Origin: Microbacterium sp. 1.5R
GTDB lineage: Bacteria; Actinomycetota; Actinomycetes; Actinomycetales; Microbacteriaceae
NCBI RefSeq assembly: GCF_001889265.1
Contig: NZ_CP018151.1
Coordinates: 1,240,001-1,304,000, forward strand
Direction of reading: 5' to 3'
DNA: 64,000 bases
Both the position numbers and the translations under genes were made by a program. Under the pieces are notes generated by a model that had not been told where the DNA came from, ran no database searches, and worked only from the letters and a program-made list of their open reading frames with translations. Numbering within the stretch: the first letter of the stretch is position 1; each line of letters starts with the position of its first letter. Of this stretch, positions 33,852 through 43,814 are shown piece after piece.

Positions 33852-35570
33852 GTGCGTCCGTCGATCCGAAAGCAAACTGTATCCGTGACACCTCTTCAAG
33901 CTCTCGATCAGCCTGCACTCTTCCGCTTCGAGGACCCGCAGACGGGCGCCGATCTGTCGGAGCGCGAACGCCGCCTTCTCGTCGGCGCGTTGAACTTCCA
34001 CGCGCTCATGGCACCTCAGCGAAAGCTGCGGATCCATCTCTACGACGGCTCGGTGGAGACGACGCCTCGACTGACCGACGACAGCACGTTCGACGGACTC
34101 TCGAGGAACAACCGACACCGCATCGGGAGCTTCGACATCGTCAGCTCCGTCTCCGTCGAAGAGCGTGAGCCCGAGCGTGCGGAAGCGGCCTCGGCCCGTC
34201 TCGTGGCGTCGCCCGCCAGGCATCTGCACGTGTCATCCGACGATGTGCTCGACTCGGACCCTTACCGCCCGCAGCGTCCCGGCCTGGTCGGCCGGATCGC
34301 ACGGAGCGTCAAGTCGCGCGCGCCGCTGCTCTACGACGACGCCCGGGACCTCTCGCTGCTCAGATTCCGCCGCAAGCTCACGACGGCCATCGAGCCTCGC
34401 GATTACGAGGCGGAGTTCCGTCCGGGGGGCGCACACGAGGACGACGTGATCGTGCCGGCCGGCCCGGTTCTCGACGGGGCGCCGAAGGCCGTGATCATCG
34501 GACTCCACTGGTTCGAGCTCGGTGGCGCCGAACTCTGGGCGTTCGAGACGGTGCGTCTGGTGCGCGAAGCCGGCTTCCTTCCCATCGTGCTGACCAATCG
34601 GGACTCTCACCAGCCATGGGTCACGCGGCCCGAGCTCGACGGAGCGCTGCTCATCCCGTTCTCCGAGCCCACCGTCACCTCGCAGACCGCCGGCGTCGAA
34701 CCGCTGCTCCGCTCGCTGCTGCGCACCTTCGACGTGCGCGGTGTCGTCATCCACCACAACCAGTGGCTGTACGACCGGGTCGCCTGGATCGCCGCATCGC
34801 GTCCCGGCATCCCCATCATCGACAGCACTCACATCGTCGAGTACACCGGCGGCGGGTATCCGCTGAGCAGTGCGATCGCGTCCCGATCGATCACGACGCA
34901 TCACGTCATCTCGCCGAGCCTCGCCCGCTGGATGACCGATGTGCAGCGCATCCCTGCTGACCGTGTGGTCATGGCACCGCTCGGCGGACTCACCGTGAAG
35001 CCGAAGGATGCCGTGTTCCGTCCGCGGACAGCGGGTGAGCAGTTCACCGTCGCGTTCATCGGCCGGATGGCCCGGCAGAAGGCGCCCGAGGTGTACATCA
35101 CCATGGCGAGGCGGTTGAAGCGCCAGGGATACTCGCTGCGTTTCATCCTTCACGGCGGCGGCGAGCTGTCGAGCTGGGTCGATGACATCATCCGTGCCGA
35201 GGGGCTGGGGGAGGACATCGTCCGACGCAGCTCGGACACCCCTGTCTCCGAGACGCTCGATGAAGCGCATGTGCTCGTCGTCGCGTCGCACAATGAGGGA
35301 CTCACGCTCACGACGCTCGAGGCGATCGCACACGGTGTGCCCGTGATCTCGACGGATGTCGGGGCACAGAGCGACATCATCCCCGAATCCGCTCTGGTTC
35401 CGCGTCACGCACGTGTCGCCGCGCGTCGACTCGCCGAGGCGGTGGCCCCGCTCGTCGACGACGAGGAGTCGAGGGAAGCGCTGTGGCGGAAGGAGCGCAA
35501 GGCGGAGAAGAAGTTGCTGTCCCAGCAGTCCGCGAGTTCATGGTTCAAGGAAGAGGTGGGCTCATGGTGA
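33852..35570 (+). CDS. Large GT4 glycosyltransferase
   Basis: 572-residue protein with an N-terminal region of about 200 residues that I do not recognise, then a GT-B glycosyltransferase: GLHWFELGGAELWAFETVRL, STHIVEYTGGGYPL, VISPSLARW, FIGRMARQKAPEVYI and HNEGLTLTTLEAIAHGVPVI (the EX7E donor-site region). Acts in cell-envelope glycan assembly; sugar specificity unknown. The GTG has GGAGG 4 nt upstream. The stop overlaps the start of the next gene by 7 bp, beginning an operon that runs to 39290. Confidence 0.87.
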   Translation: MRPSIRKQTVSVTPLQALDQPALFRFEDPQTGADLSERERRLLVGALNFHALMAPQRKLRIHLYDGSVETTPRLTDDSTFDGLSRNNRHRIGSFDIVSSVSVEEREPERAEAASARLVASPARHLHVSSDDVLDSDPYRPQRPGLVGRIARSVKSRAPLLYDDARDLSLLRFRRKLTTAIEPRDYEAEFRPGGAHEDDVIVPAGPVLDGAPKAVIIGLHWFELGGAELWAFETVRLVREAGFLPIVLTNRDSHQPWVTRPELDGALLIPFSEPTVTSQTAGVEPLLRSLLRTFDVRGVVIHHNQWLYDRVAWIAASRPGIPIIDSTHIVEYTGGGYPLSSAIASRSITTHHVISPSLARWMTDVQRIPADRVVMAPLGGLTVKPKDAVFRPRTAGEQFTVAFIGRMARQKAPEVYITMARRLKRQGYSLRFILHGGGELSSWVDDIIRAEGLGEDIVRRSSDTPVSETLDEAHVLVVASHNEGLTLTTLEAIAHGVPVISTDVGAQSDIIPESALVPRHARVAARRLAEAVAPLVDDEESREALWRKERKAEKKLLSQQSASSWFKEEVGSW

Positions 35571-36466
35571 GTGTCGCTGGAGTGGTCGTCACGTTCAATC
35601 GGCTCGAGAAGCTGAAGACGGTGATCGCATCGATCGAGGCGCAGACGCACGCCGTCGAGACGCTGTTCGTCATCGACAACGCCTCGACCGACGGCACGGC
35701 GGAGTACCTGGCATCCCTCGAGACGTCCGTCCCCCTCGAAGTCGTGACCATGTCGACCAACTCCGGGGGAGCGGGTGGCTTCTCCGAGGGGATGCTGCGC
35801 GGATACGCCTCCGGCGCGGACCACGTGTGGATCATGGACGATGACTGCTATCCGAAGCCGGAAGCGCTCGAGAGCCTCATCGCCGGATTCGACGGGGCCG
35901 TCCAGGAACTCGGCGGCGACGTCCCCTTCGCATGCTCCGTCGTCGAGTTCACCGACGGCAGCATCTGCGAGATGAACAACCCCGTGACGACGTGGGACTG
36001 GGGTCGTCTGCTCGTCAAGGGCCAGAACAATGTCATGGTCACAGCGTGCTCGTTCGTCTCCGTGCTCATTCCACGCTGGGCGATCGCGGAGTACGGGCTT
36101 CCCTACTCCGAGTACTTCATCTGGTTCGACGACCGCGAGTACACCCTTCGCCTCACCGCTCGCTGTCCCGGCGTGCAGGTGCTCGACAGCGTCGTGGTCC
36201 ACGACATGGGCGACAACCGCGGAGTGAACTTCGCGATGGTCGACCGCAAGAGCCTCTGGAAGTTCTCGTACGGCGTGCGCAACGAGGCCTCCTGGCAGTT
36301 GCACCATCGCGGATTCCTGTACTTCATCGAGTTCGGCGCACGGCTCTTCGTGAGCCTGCACCGCGGTCGCGTCCCGCTGGATCTGCGCGCGAAGCTGCTC
36401 GGCAAGTGGCTGAAGGGCATCACCTTCAATCCGAAGGTCCGCTACCCGGAGGCTGAGGCGGCGTGA
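35564..36466 (+). CDS. GT2 glycosyltransferase, GlfT1-like
   Basis: 300-residue GT-A enzyme. VTFNRLEKLKTVI and IDNASTDGT open the domain, then NSGGAGGFSEGMLRGY and the metal-binding WIMDDDCYP, and the acceptor-side YFIWFDDREYTLR. This pattern resembles galactofuranosyl- and rhamnosyltransferases of actinobacterial galactan synthesis; with glf at 54661 in the same locus, a galactofuranosyltransferase is plausible. The ATG at 35564 follows GAGGTG and overlaps the previous stop. Confidence 0.85.
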   Translation: MVSVAGVVVTFNRLEKLKTVIASIEAQTHAVETLFVIDNASTDGTAEYLASLETSVPLEVVTMSTNSGGAGGFSEGMLRGYASGADHVWIMDDDCYPKPEALESLIAGFDGAVQELGGDVPFACSVVEFTDGSICEMNNPVTTWDWGRLLVKGQNNVMVTACSFVSVLIPRWAIAEYGLPYSEYFIWFDDREYTLRLTARCPGVQVLDSVVVHDMGDNRGVNFAMVDRKSLWKFSYGVRNEASWQLHHRGFLYFIEFGARLFVSLHRGRVPLDLRAKLLGKWLKGITFNPKVRYPEAEAA

Positions 36467-38403
36467 GCTGGGTCTCGATCCTGCCCGCACTGATCGTCAC
36501 CGGAGCTCTTCTCTTCCTCCCGGGACTCCTGCTCGGCTTCCTCCTCCGCCTGCGCGGAATGAGACTCCTCGCGCTGGCACCGGCGCTCAGCGTCTCCCTC
36601 GTCGCGGTCGCCGCCATCGCAGCGCCTTTCGTGGGAATCCGATGGAGCATCCTGCCCGTCCTCGTACTCACCGCGGTGGCGTCGCTCGCCGCCTTCTTCT
36701 GGTCGAAGCACGTCGGAGTCCCGGCGCGACCACGCACGCACGTGAGCGCGAGGCAGCTGGTCGCGATCATCGTCTCCATCGCAGTGCCCGCTGCGCTGAT
36801 CGCGTTCGTGCTCGTGCGGAGCATGCACGACCCGGAGTTCTTCTCGCAGCGTTACGACAACTTCTTCCATCTGAACGCCGTGCAGTACGTCCTGGACACC
36901 GGGAACGCATCGCCGCTGTGGCTGGGAAGCATGACGTCGCCGGCCGGCGTCCCCTTCTACCCGTCCGGATGGCACGCGCTCGTCTCCATCGTCGTCGCCC
37001 TGAGCGGGGCATCCGTGCCCCTCGCCACCAATGCGATGATCATCGTCGTCGCGGCGGTCGTCTGGCCGATCGGCGCGGTGTTCCTCGTGCGCGAGCTCCT
37101 GGGACGAAACCAGATCATGACGGTGATCGCGGGCGCTCTGGCTGCCGCCTTCCCCGCGTTCCCCTTCCTGCTCCTGCACTACGGGGTGCTCTATCCGCTG
37201 TTCCTCGGCCTGGCCGTGGCTCCGGCCGCGATCGTCGTCGCCTGGTGGCTTCTCAGGCCCGGGCGAGTGTCGCGTCGCCAGGACTGGGCCCTGCTGTTGG
37301 TGCTCGTCGTGCCGGGCCTGGGTGTCGCGCACCCCGGGGCTCTCATGGCGGTCGTCGCTCTCACGGTGCCCTTCGTCCTCGCCAGGCTTCTGCATCAGAT
37401 GAGGGCTCCCGGACGCCCGCGGGTGATCGCGATCGGCCTGCTCGTCGCCTACGCCGCCGTCGGCGTGGTCCTCCTGCAGGTCGTGCGTCCTCCCGGAAGC
37501 CAGATCTACTGGCCCATCATCAACACCGTGCCCGACTCCATCGGAGAGGTCGTCGCGGCGAGCGTGTACGGCTACCCGAGTTCGCTCGGGATCACCGCGC
37601 TGATGATCATCGGCGCGTACAGCGTGATCCGCCGGGGCACCTATGCGCGGTGGTCGGTCCTGGCGATGGCGGTCATCTCCGCCGTGCTCTACATCATCGT
37701 GTCGGCGTCACCGTATGAGACGCTCCGGTTCTGGTTCACGGCCCCGTGGTACAACAACCCGCCTCGTATCGCCGCGTTCTGGGCGATCGGAGTCCTCCCG
37801 CTCGCTGCGCTCGGCGGCATCGTGCTGGTCACGTGGCTTCTGCGCCAGCGGCTGCTCGCGCCGGTGCGGCGCTTCTCCGAGCGTCTGCCGATCGTCCTGA
37901 TCGCCGTCGTCGTGATCGCACTCGTCGGAGTCACCCAGAACGCCGCGATCCGGCAGGCCGCAGCAGATATCGAGTTCACCTACGAGCTGCGACCGGGTGG
38001 GCCGATCCTGTCTCCGGACGAGCTCGATCTCATGGAGGATCTCGACGAGCTCGTTCCCGAGGACGCCGTCATCGCGGGAGACCCGTGGACCGGAGCGTCC
38101 TTCGCCTATGGCGTGAGTGGACGACGCGTCCTCATGCCGCATCTCCTGATGGACCTCACTGACGACGCCGAGGCGATCAACACGAAGCTGAACACAGACG
38201 GCGACTCTCCGCAGGTGTGCGACGCCCTCGAGGACACCGGTGTCGCATACGTCCTCGACTTCAGCGCCGACGGCGACTTCCAGGAGAACGACGGCGACTA
38301 CTCGGGACTCGACGACCTCGAGAGCTCGCCTTACGTCGAGCTCGTCGAGCAGCGCGGAGATGCGAAGCTCTACAAGATCGTCTCGTGCGGACTCGGCTCA
38401 TGA
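36463..38403 (+). CDS. Polytopic membrane protein, DUF6541-like (GT-C type)
   Basis: 646-residue protein with about twelve to thirteen membrane helices over residues 1-500 and a soluble extracytoplasmic C-terminal domain (about 505-646). The layout is that of actinobacterial DUF6541 and GT-C glycosyltransferases that use polyprenyl-phosphate sugars; the first loop contains SQRYDNFFHLNAVQYVLDTG, where GT-C enzymes place acidic catalytic residues. The GTG overlaps the previous stop and the next ATG overlaps its own stop, so it is within the operon. Confidence 0.8.
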   Translation: MSWVSILPALIVTGALLFLPGLLLGFLLRLRGMRLLALAPALSVSLVAVAAIAAPFVGIRWSILPVLVLTAVASLAAFFWSKHVGVPARPRTHVSARQLVAIIVSIAVPAALIAFVLVRSMHDPEFFSQRYDNFFHLNAVQYVLDTGNASPLWLGSMTSPAGVPFYPSGWHALVSIVVALSGASVPLATNAMIIVVAAVVWPIGAVFLVRELLGRNQIMTVIAGALAAAFPAFPFLLLHYGVLYPLFLGLAVAPAAIVVAWWLLRPGRVSRRQDWALLLVLVVPGLGVAHPGALMAVVALTVPFVLARLLHQMRAPGRPRVIAIGLLVAYAAVGVVLLQVVRPPGSQIYWPIINTVPDSIGEVVAASVYGYPSSLGITALMIIGAYSVIRRGTYARWSVLAMAVISAVLYIIVSASPYETLRFWFTAPWYNNPPRIAAFWAIGVLPLAALGGIVLVTWLLRQRLLAPVRRFSERLPIVLIAVVVIALVGVTQNAAIRQAAADIEFTYELRPGGPILSPDELDLMEDLDELVPEDAVIAGDPWTGASFAYGVSGRRVLMPHLLMDLTDDAEAINTKLNTDGDSPQVCDALEDTGVAYVLDFSADGDFQENDGDYSGLDDLESSPYVELVEQRGDAKLYKIVSCGLGS

Positions 38404-39290
38404 CGTACGAGATCTTCGTGCCTTTCTGGGGAGACCCCGAACAGCTCTACGAGACCGTCGAATCGGTGCGCGCCCAGACGGACCCGGACTGGCGGCTGAC
38501 AATCATCGACGACTGCTATCCCGATGAGTCCGTCGCGGCGCACTTCGACGAAGAGTCGGACGAGCGGATCATCTACACCCGGAACGAGCACAACGTCGGG
38601 ATCACCGAGAACTTCCGGGAGTCGGTCCGCCGCGCGTCCGGGGACTTCGTCACGATCCTCGGCTGCGACGACCTCCTGCACCCGAACTACGTGGCGGTCG
38701 TCCGCGCCGCGGCGCGTGCCGTGCCCCACGCGGATGTGATCCAGCCGGGAGTCCAGGTCATCGATGAGCGCGGCGCGGTCGTGCTGCCCCTCGTCGATCG
38801 GATCAAGCAGCGCCTGCTCACCCCGAAGGGTCAGGGGATCACCGTGTTCAACGGCCCTGACATGGCCACGACGCTGATCCGGGGCAACTGGCTGTATTGG
38901 CCCTCGCTCTCGCTGCGGGTCGAGACGCTGCGCAGGATCGACTTCACGGATGACCTCGCCGTCATCCAGGATCTCGCTCTCCTCATGGACATCGCGTTCG
39001 ACGGGGGCACGCTGGCGTATACGCCGCCGCTCGCGTTCTCCTATCGGCGTCATCTGGCGAGCGCGTCTCAGAAGACGTTGCTCGACGGCAGTCGCTTCCT
39101 CGACGAGCGTCGGTACTACCGCATCGCGCGTCGATCGGCCGCTGCGCGGGGATGGAGCCGCACAGCGCGGACCGCGAGAGTACGTCTCATGGCCCGTCTG
39201 CACGGGATCGCCGCGTTGCCCCTCGTCCTGAGGCATGGCACGGCGCGGGGTGTGCGGTCGGCCCTGGCGCACGTCGCGGATCCCCGCTGA
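38400..39290 (+). CDS. GT2 glycosyltransferase
   Basis: 296-residue inverting glycosyltransferase: IFVPFWGDPEQLYETVESV, LTIIDDCYPDES, NEHNVGITENFRESVRRASG and ILGCDDLLHPNY as the nucleotide-sugar/metal site. The C-terminal part is basic and amphipathic, suggesting membrane association. It is the last gene of the plus-strand operon that starts at 33852 and is convergent with the next gene (31-bp gap). Donor unknown; rhamnose is likely from the locus. Confidence 0.85.
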   Translation: MTYEIFVPFWGDPEQLYETVESVRAQTDPDWRLTIIDDCYPDESVAAHFDEESDERIIYTRNEHNVGITENFRESVRRASGDFVTILGCDDLLHPNYVAVVRAAARAVPHADVIQPGVQVIDERGAVVLPLVDRIKQRLLTPKGQGITVFNGPDMATTLIRGNWLYWPSLSLRVETLRRIDFTDDLAVIQDLALLMDIAFDGGTLAYTPPLAFSYRRHLASASQKTLLDGSRFLDERRYYRIARRSAAARGWSRTARTARVRLMARLHGIAALPLVLRHGTARGVRSALAHVADPR

Positions 39291-39321
39291 GGGTCGGCAC
39301 GGGAAACTGCTCCGCCGCTGT

Positions 39322-40095
39322 CTACGGGGCTGAGCGGCCTCGGCTGAGTCGCCGTGCCGCGGCGACGCGACGTGATGCCTCGCGCCAGGCACGGAGAAGC
39401 ATCCACCGCGACTGCAGAGCCTTGCGGAGACCCCGTGGCCTCGGTGCCGACGCATTGGCATCGTGCAGCCGACGTCGCAGAACCGGGCTCTGCACATGCG
39501 CGAGCACACGGGCCGTGTTGCCGACCGTCGCGATCCACAGGTCGTGGGACTCGACCAGGAACCCCGGGAAAGGCAGGATCAGCTCCGAGGCCTCACGTCG
39601 GATCGCCATCGCGCAGCCGTAGTAGGGGGCATCGCCGGCCAGCAGACGCAGCTCGTTCGCCAGCGATCCGCCCGAGGGCAGCGGAGCGAGGCGCCAGGGT
39701 CGTCCGGTGAGCGGCGAGCTCAGTGGCGAGTCGTCAGGGAGCAGCACCAGGTCGCCGGCGGCGATCGAGCGGTCGCGGAGTGCCTCGACCAACAGGTCGC
39801 GACGCCCGGGGACCCACTCATCGTCCTGGTCGGAGAGGAAGATGACGTCACGGTCCGCCAGCGACAGCGCACGCTCGAACGTCTTGACGTAACCGAGGTT
39901 CTTCGGGTTTCTGTACACGGTCACGCGCGCATCGCGGTATGTCTCGAGAAGGGCGACGGTGCCGTCGGTACTCGCGTCGTCGACGATGACGACCTGATCG
40001 TCCGGCCGCAGTCCCGCGAGGATCGAGTCGAGTTGCTCGCGCAGATACCCTGTGCCGTTGTACGTCGCCATGCATACGCACACGGTCTCAGTCAT
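39322..40095 (-). CDS. GT2 glycosyltransferase, rhamnosyltransferase-like
   Basis: 257-residue enzyme with VCVCMATYNGTGYLREQLDS, VIVDDASTDGT, NLGYVKTFERALSLA and IFLSDQDDEWVPGR (DxD site), the set typical of rhamnosyltransferases. The gene has GAGGAG before the ATG and overlaps the end of the flippase gene by 8 bp, so the two are co-transcribed. The C-terminal tail is Arg-rich. Confidence 0.86.
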   Translation of the reverse strand: MTETVCVCMATYNGTGYLREQLDSILAGLRPDDQVVIVDDASTDGTVALLETYRDARVTVYRNPKNLGYVKTFERALSLADRDVIFLSDQDDEWVPGRRDLLVEALRDRSIAAGDLVLLPDDSPLSSPLTGRPWRLAPLPSGGSLANELRLLAGDAPYYGCAMAIRREASELILPFPGFLVESHDLWIATVGNTARVLAHVQSPVLRRRLHDANASAPRPRGLRKALQSRWMLLRAWREASRRVAAARRLSRGRSAP

Positions 40096-41350
40096 GTGCG
40101 ACTCCTCCCTCAGACGGTGCCACGAGAGCGAAAGCCGCCCGCCTCTCCCGCAGCAGATGATGTGTTCCGGCCGACCCGACGACGGCGAGGATCACGAGCT
40201 CCGAGGCGGCGAGGCCGGCGATGATCCCGCTGAGACCCCACTGGGACGCCCAGATCATGAGCGGCACTCCGACGACAGCGGCGCCGAGGGTGCCGTAGAG
40301 CACGTAGCGGTTGAGGCCGGCCGGCACCAGGACGTTGCGGATGAAGGGGGTCGTCAGGCTCGTCAGCGCGAAGGTGGCGCCGAAGCCCAGGAACACGGCG
40401 ATCTCGGGCGTCGCTGCCCGGCCGAACAGGAGCGTGGACAGCACAGGGCCGAGCAGAGCCAGCGCCGTACCGCCGAAGAGAGCGAGGGCTGTGTGGAGGC
40501 CGAATGCCACGAGATGGCGGCGCGCCCGGCCATGCGCATAAGACACTTCGAGCACCCACTTCTGCAGAGTGTTCGACAGCACCGTGACGGCGAAGAGGGC
40601 GATGCGGAAGAACTTGTCGGCGGAGGTCGCCTGACCACTGGCCGTCGCGCCGAGGAGGCCCTGGGCGAGCGGGATGGGCGCAGAGGTGTAGGTTCCGCCG
40701 ATCGTCTCGGCCGCGGCGACCGAGACGTTCGCGCGATATGCGCGCAGGATGCGCCGCCCGGCGAACGGAGGCACGGGTCGTCGGTAGAGGCGGAGGTTCA
40801 GAAGCAACGGGCCGGTGAGGAAGCCGATCAGAGTGAGGACCGGATACCACAGCAGCTGCTCGGTGAGCAGGAGGAGCGGGATCGCGAGAGCGACGCTGAG
40901 GCTCACCGGCACGGTCTCGAACAGCAGGACGACCCGCGCATCCCCGACGCCGACTGCGTACCAGACGACGGTCATGGCCGCGGCAGTGGTCGCCAGCGTG
41001 ACGAGGGCGGCGACAAGGCGGAACTCGGGGGGAACCAGGGCCGAGCTGAGGGCGGCACCGACGAGTCCCGCCGCGACGACGAGCAGTCCGCGGCACCAGA
41101 ACGAATCACCGAAGAGCTGACGTCGGGCGTCGTCGTCGGCACTGAGCGCGATGCGCGCTCCGCCCGAGATGTTCCAGCCGAATCCCGCGACTATCGCGCA
41201 GACGGTTCCCACGGCCTGAGCCGTGCCCACGGAGCCCCACGCCGCCAGACCGAAGACGTTCGGGATGATCGGCAGCAGGAACAGCGGCGCGATGAATGAG
41301 ATCAGAGGAACGGCGCTGAAGCCCGCGAAGCGTGACAGCAGAACCTTCAT
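40088..41350 (-). CDS. Wzx-like polysaccharide flippase
   Basis: 420-residue protein with about twelve predicted helices, of the MATE/MOP-superfamily polysaccharide flippases (FAGFSAVPLISFIAPLFLLPII at the start, GWNISGGARIAL, SADKFFRIALFAVTVLSN). It should flip an undecaprenyl-linked repeat unit, a route different from the two ABC exporters encoded nearby. The ATG at 41350 has GAGGAG 8 nt upstream and is chosen over 41371. No Wzy polymerase is evident in the window. Confidence 0.87.
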   Translation of the reverse strand: MKVLLSRFAGFSAVPLISFIAPLFLLPIIPNVFGLAAWGSVGTAQAVGTVCAIVAGFGWNISGGARIALSADDDARRQLFGDSFWCRGLLVVAAGLVGAALSSALVPPEFRLVAALVTLATTAAAMTVVWYAVGVGDARVVLLFETVPVSLSVALAIPLLLLTEQLLWYPVLTLIGFLTGPLLLNLRLYRRPVPPFAGRRILRAYRANVSVAAAETIGGTYTSAPIPLAQGLLGATASGQATSADKFFRIALFAVTVLSNTLQKWVLEVSYAHGRARRHLVAFGLHTALALFGGTALALLGPVLSTLLFGRAATPEIAVFLGFGATFALTSLTTPFIRNVLVPAGLNRYVLYGTLGAAVVGVPLMIWASQWGLSGIIAGLAASELVILAVVGSAGTHHLLRERRAAFALVAPSEGGVAHD

Positions 41351-41460
41351 CGATGGGACTCCTCGGACCATTGCGGCCCGACACCATTCCGGATGGCGCG
41401 GACGTGAACGCGTGCGACCCTAGACTACTTGAGTCGGCGTGAACGAGAGGTCAGGGTCCC

Positions 41461-42462
41461 ATGGTTGGTGTCATCGTGCTCGCCGCCTACCGACCTTCCC
41501 GGGAACTCTTCACCCGCCAGCTCGCCTCTATTCGCGATCAGACGGTCACCGACTGGGAGTGCATCATCTCCGTCGACGGAGAACTGGAGACCGTCGAGGA
41601 GGTCGTCGCCGAGGTCGCGGCCGGGGACGAGCGCTTCCGCATCGTCGCGGACGGCAGACGCCTGGGTTTCTACCTGAACTTCGAGAGGGGTCTCGCAGCG
41701 GTGCCCGCCGAGACCGAGTGGGTGGCGCTGAGCGACCAGGACGACTTCTGGTATCCCGACAAGCTCGAGAAGCTGCTCCCGTACCTCTCGGATTCGGCGA
41801 TCGTCTCCGGGCAGGCGCGTCTGGTGTCCCATCCCGGTGACGAGGTGCTCGGATTCACCGACCGCCGGCAGCTCGACGCCGCATCGACGATGATCGTGAA
41901 TCAGTTCACCGGTTCGTTGTGCCTCTTCCGCCGAGACCTGCTGACGACGGCGCTGCCGTTTCCCCGCCTCTCCTCACACACGGTCGCGCACGATCACTGG
42001 CTCGCTGTCGTCGGGATGGCGCAGGGAGGCGGTCGCATCGTGGATGAGGTCGTGCAGGACTACGTGCAGCACTCCGCGAACGTGTTCGGCGACCCGAGCA
42101 GGCTGAGACTCGGACCGATCGCGACTCTGCGGAGAGCCTGGGGCAATGCCGTCACGTTCGCCGTGCGGTACGAGGGGGCGGCGACGCCGTCCGCGATGAC
42201 CCGGATGCTGTTCTGGATCTATGTGGGGTGGCGCCAGCTCATGGCGCAGACGCTCCTGGAGCGTGATCCCCGCGCGGCACGCGCGATCGAGTTGGATCGG
42301 CTCTTCGGCTCGGGTCGGCGACTGCCGGTGACCCTGGGGATGTTGCGGACGGTGCGCCGCGCGCGGGCCGTCCCGACGCCTTTCGTCATCGCCTATGTCG
42401 CGAGCTGGGCAGCGGGGTGGCTGATCCGGGGCCGGCGGCGCACTCCGACGGTGGCACGCTGA
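41461..42462 (+). CDS. GT2 glycosyltransferase, rhamnosyltransferase-like
   Basis: 333-residue enzyme with VIVLAAYRPSRELFTRQLAS, WECIISVDGELET, RRLGFYLNFERGL and VALSDQDDFWYPDK (DxD), then ITTALPFPRLSSHTVAHDHW-like acceptor region typical of this group. A hydrophobic, basic C-terminus (about 295-333) may bind the membrane. It stands divergent from the flippase gene with a 110-bp region holding a TAGACT box at 41421-41426. Confidence 0.84.
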   Translation: MVGVIVLAAYRPSRELFTRQLASIRDQTVTDWECIISVDGELETVEEVVAEVAAGDERFRIVADGRRLGFYLNFERGLAAVPAETEWVALSDQDDFWYPDKLEKLLPYLSDSAIVSGQARLVSHPGDEVLGFTDRRQLDAASTMIVNQFTGSLCLFRRDLLTTALPFPRLSSHTVAHDHWLAVVGMAQGGGRIVDEVVQDYVQHSANVFGDPSRLRLGPIATLRRAWGNAVTFAVRYEGAATPSAMTRMLFWIYVGWRQLMAQTLLERDPRAARAIELDRLFGSGRRLPVTLGMLRTVRRARAVPTPFVIAYVASWAAGWLIRGRRRTPTVAR

Positions 42463-42489
42463 GCGGTCCGTTCGCAGATCTCGCGCCGG

Positions 42490-43419
42490 TCACACAGGGC
42501 GCGCGCGCCAGGTGACTCGAGCGGCGTCAGCGGCGAGTTCCGGGCTCATCCTGCCCAGGCGCTCAGCGCGTCCGTCACGGAACCCCGCGATGAGCAGCTT
42601 GCGCATGGTGGATCGGGGCCTGGCCAGCATCCACGCGATGAGGAAGTACGCGTAGTCGGCTCGCGCGTCGCGACGCAGGCGCGACCGATGACGCGGATGC
42701 CGCCGTCCCACGACGATCCGATTCCTCGCCCTGTAGTAGTACCGGAACGGCGTGCTCAGCGTGAGGGTGGGAAGCACCGCTCCGAGCGGGCCGGGTACCC
42801 GGTAGCGTGCACCCAGGCGGTGGGGCAGGCGGAGGCCGGGGGCGACGATGCACGGCAGGTCGGCATCCAGGCAGCGGATCTCGAAGTCCGTATCCACGAG
42901 GTCGATGAAGAGGGCTTCGTCCATCAGCCCGACCCGTTCGAGCACCTCTGACGGAAGATACATGCCGGACTGGATCGCGTGGGCGGCGTGGACCACCCCC
43001 TGCGGCGTCGATGACCCGGCCTGGGAGACGTCCGCGAAGAACTCCGGAACCACGGGGCCCGCGGGAACGTCGTGCGCGCGCGCATGCTCGTGCGCGGCGC
43101 CCAGAGCGGCGACGAAGCCGGGGGCGATGGTCGAGTCCTGGTCGAATGTCACGACCGCGCTCGCGCCGTGTTCGATGGCGCAGCGGATGCCGTGATTCAG
43201 TGCCGCACCGATGCCGCGGTTGCTCTCCAACGTGATCACCTGCGCACCGGTCGATGCGATGTCCGCGCGGATCACGTCGAACTCTGCACCGCTGCCGTCA
43301 TCGACCACGATGATGCCGGTGACTTGCGGAGCGAGATCTCCCAGAAGCGGAGGCACCTGTGCCGGGCGATGCACGGTGACGACGCCCCAGACATCGGCGC
43401 GCGGGGCTCCGGACGTCAT
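42490..43419 (-). CDS. GT2 glycosyltransferase, rhamnosyltransferase-like
   Basis: 309-residue enzyme with VWGVVTVHRPAQVPPLLGDL, IIVVDDGSGAEF, LESNRGIGAALNHGIR and VVTFDQDSTIAPG (DxD), then DEALFIDLVDTDFEIRCL, matching RfbF/WbbL-type rhamnosyltransferases. The ATG at 43419 overlaps the stop of the DUF2304 gene by 4 bp; longer frames upstream are not credible because they cross that gene. It is the last gene of the 44566-42490 minus-strand operon. Confidence 0.86.
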   Translation of the reverse strand: MTSGAPRADVWGVVTVHRPAQVPPLLGDLAPQVTGIIVVDDGSGAEFDVIRADIASTGAQVITLESNRGIGAALNHGIRCAIEHGASAVVTFDQDSTIAPGFVAALGAAHEHARAHDVPAGPVVPEFFADVSQAGSSTPQGVVHAAHAIQSGMYLPSEVLERVGLMDEALFIDLVDTDFEIRCLDADLPCIVAPGLRLPHRLGARYRVPGPLGAVLPTLTLSTPFRYYYRARNRIVVGRRHPRHRSRLRRDARADYAYFLIAWMLARPRSTMRKLLIAGFRDGRAERLGRMSPELAADAARVTWRARPV

Positions 43420-43814
43420 GCCGGGGGAGCGCTGTCGGCGTCGCGGCCGCGGTGCTGAGCCTCCAGAGCGGCGATGCGGCGATCCAACCTGTCGATCTCG
43501 GCGCGCGACAGCGCCGCTTCCTCCGCGACGCGGCGGATCTCGTCCTCTGCCTGGGAGAGCTCCCAGGAGAGGTGCAGCGCGACTCCCAGGAGCAGGGTGA
43601 TCGCGAGAGCGAACAGCAGGTTCGCCGGCACTTGCACACCGAGCAGCGATGTCGCCCAGAGCAGGAGCTGGGGGAAGATCCCGAGCAGCAGGACGCTCAG
43701 CGCGATGACGATCCACATGACCGCGTACTTCTCGCGAAGACGTCGCGTCAGCAGCATCCAGAAGACCAGTGCGAGGATGACGAGAGCGAGAGCGATCCCG
43801 ACGATGACGATCAT
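43416..43814 (-). CDS. DUF2304 small membrane protein
   Basis: 132-residue membrane protein with three hydrophobic segments (about 2-20, 33-53 and 60-85) and a charged coiled-coil tail (about 88-125). DUF2304 proteins regularly accompany dolichyl-phosphate-mannose-synthase-like GT2 genes and are thought to be partner or flippase-like subunits. Here it overlaps that GT2 gene by 4 bp. GGAGG lies 7 nt before the ATG. Confidence 0.88.
   Translation of the reverse strand: MIVIVGIALALVILALVFWMLLTRRLREKYAVMWIVIALSVLLLGIFPQLLLWATSLLGVQVPANLLFALAITLLLGVALHLSWELSQAEDEIRRVAEEAALSRAEIDRLDRRIAALEAQHRGRDADSAPPA

Noticed and set aside
36442..37395. Minus-strand frame opposite the polytopic membrane protein
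   Set aside because: Highly charged product (Asp, Glu, Arg, His) that is the usual complement of a hydrophobic gene.
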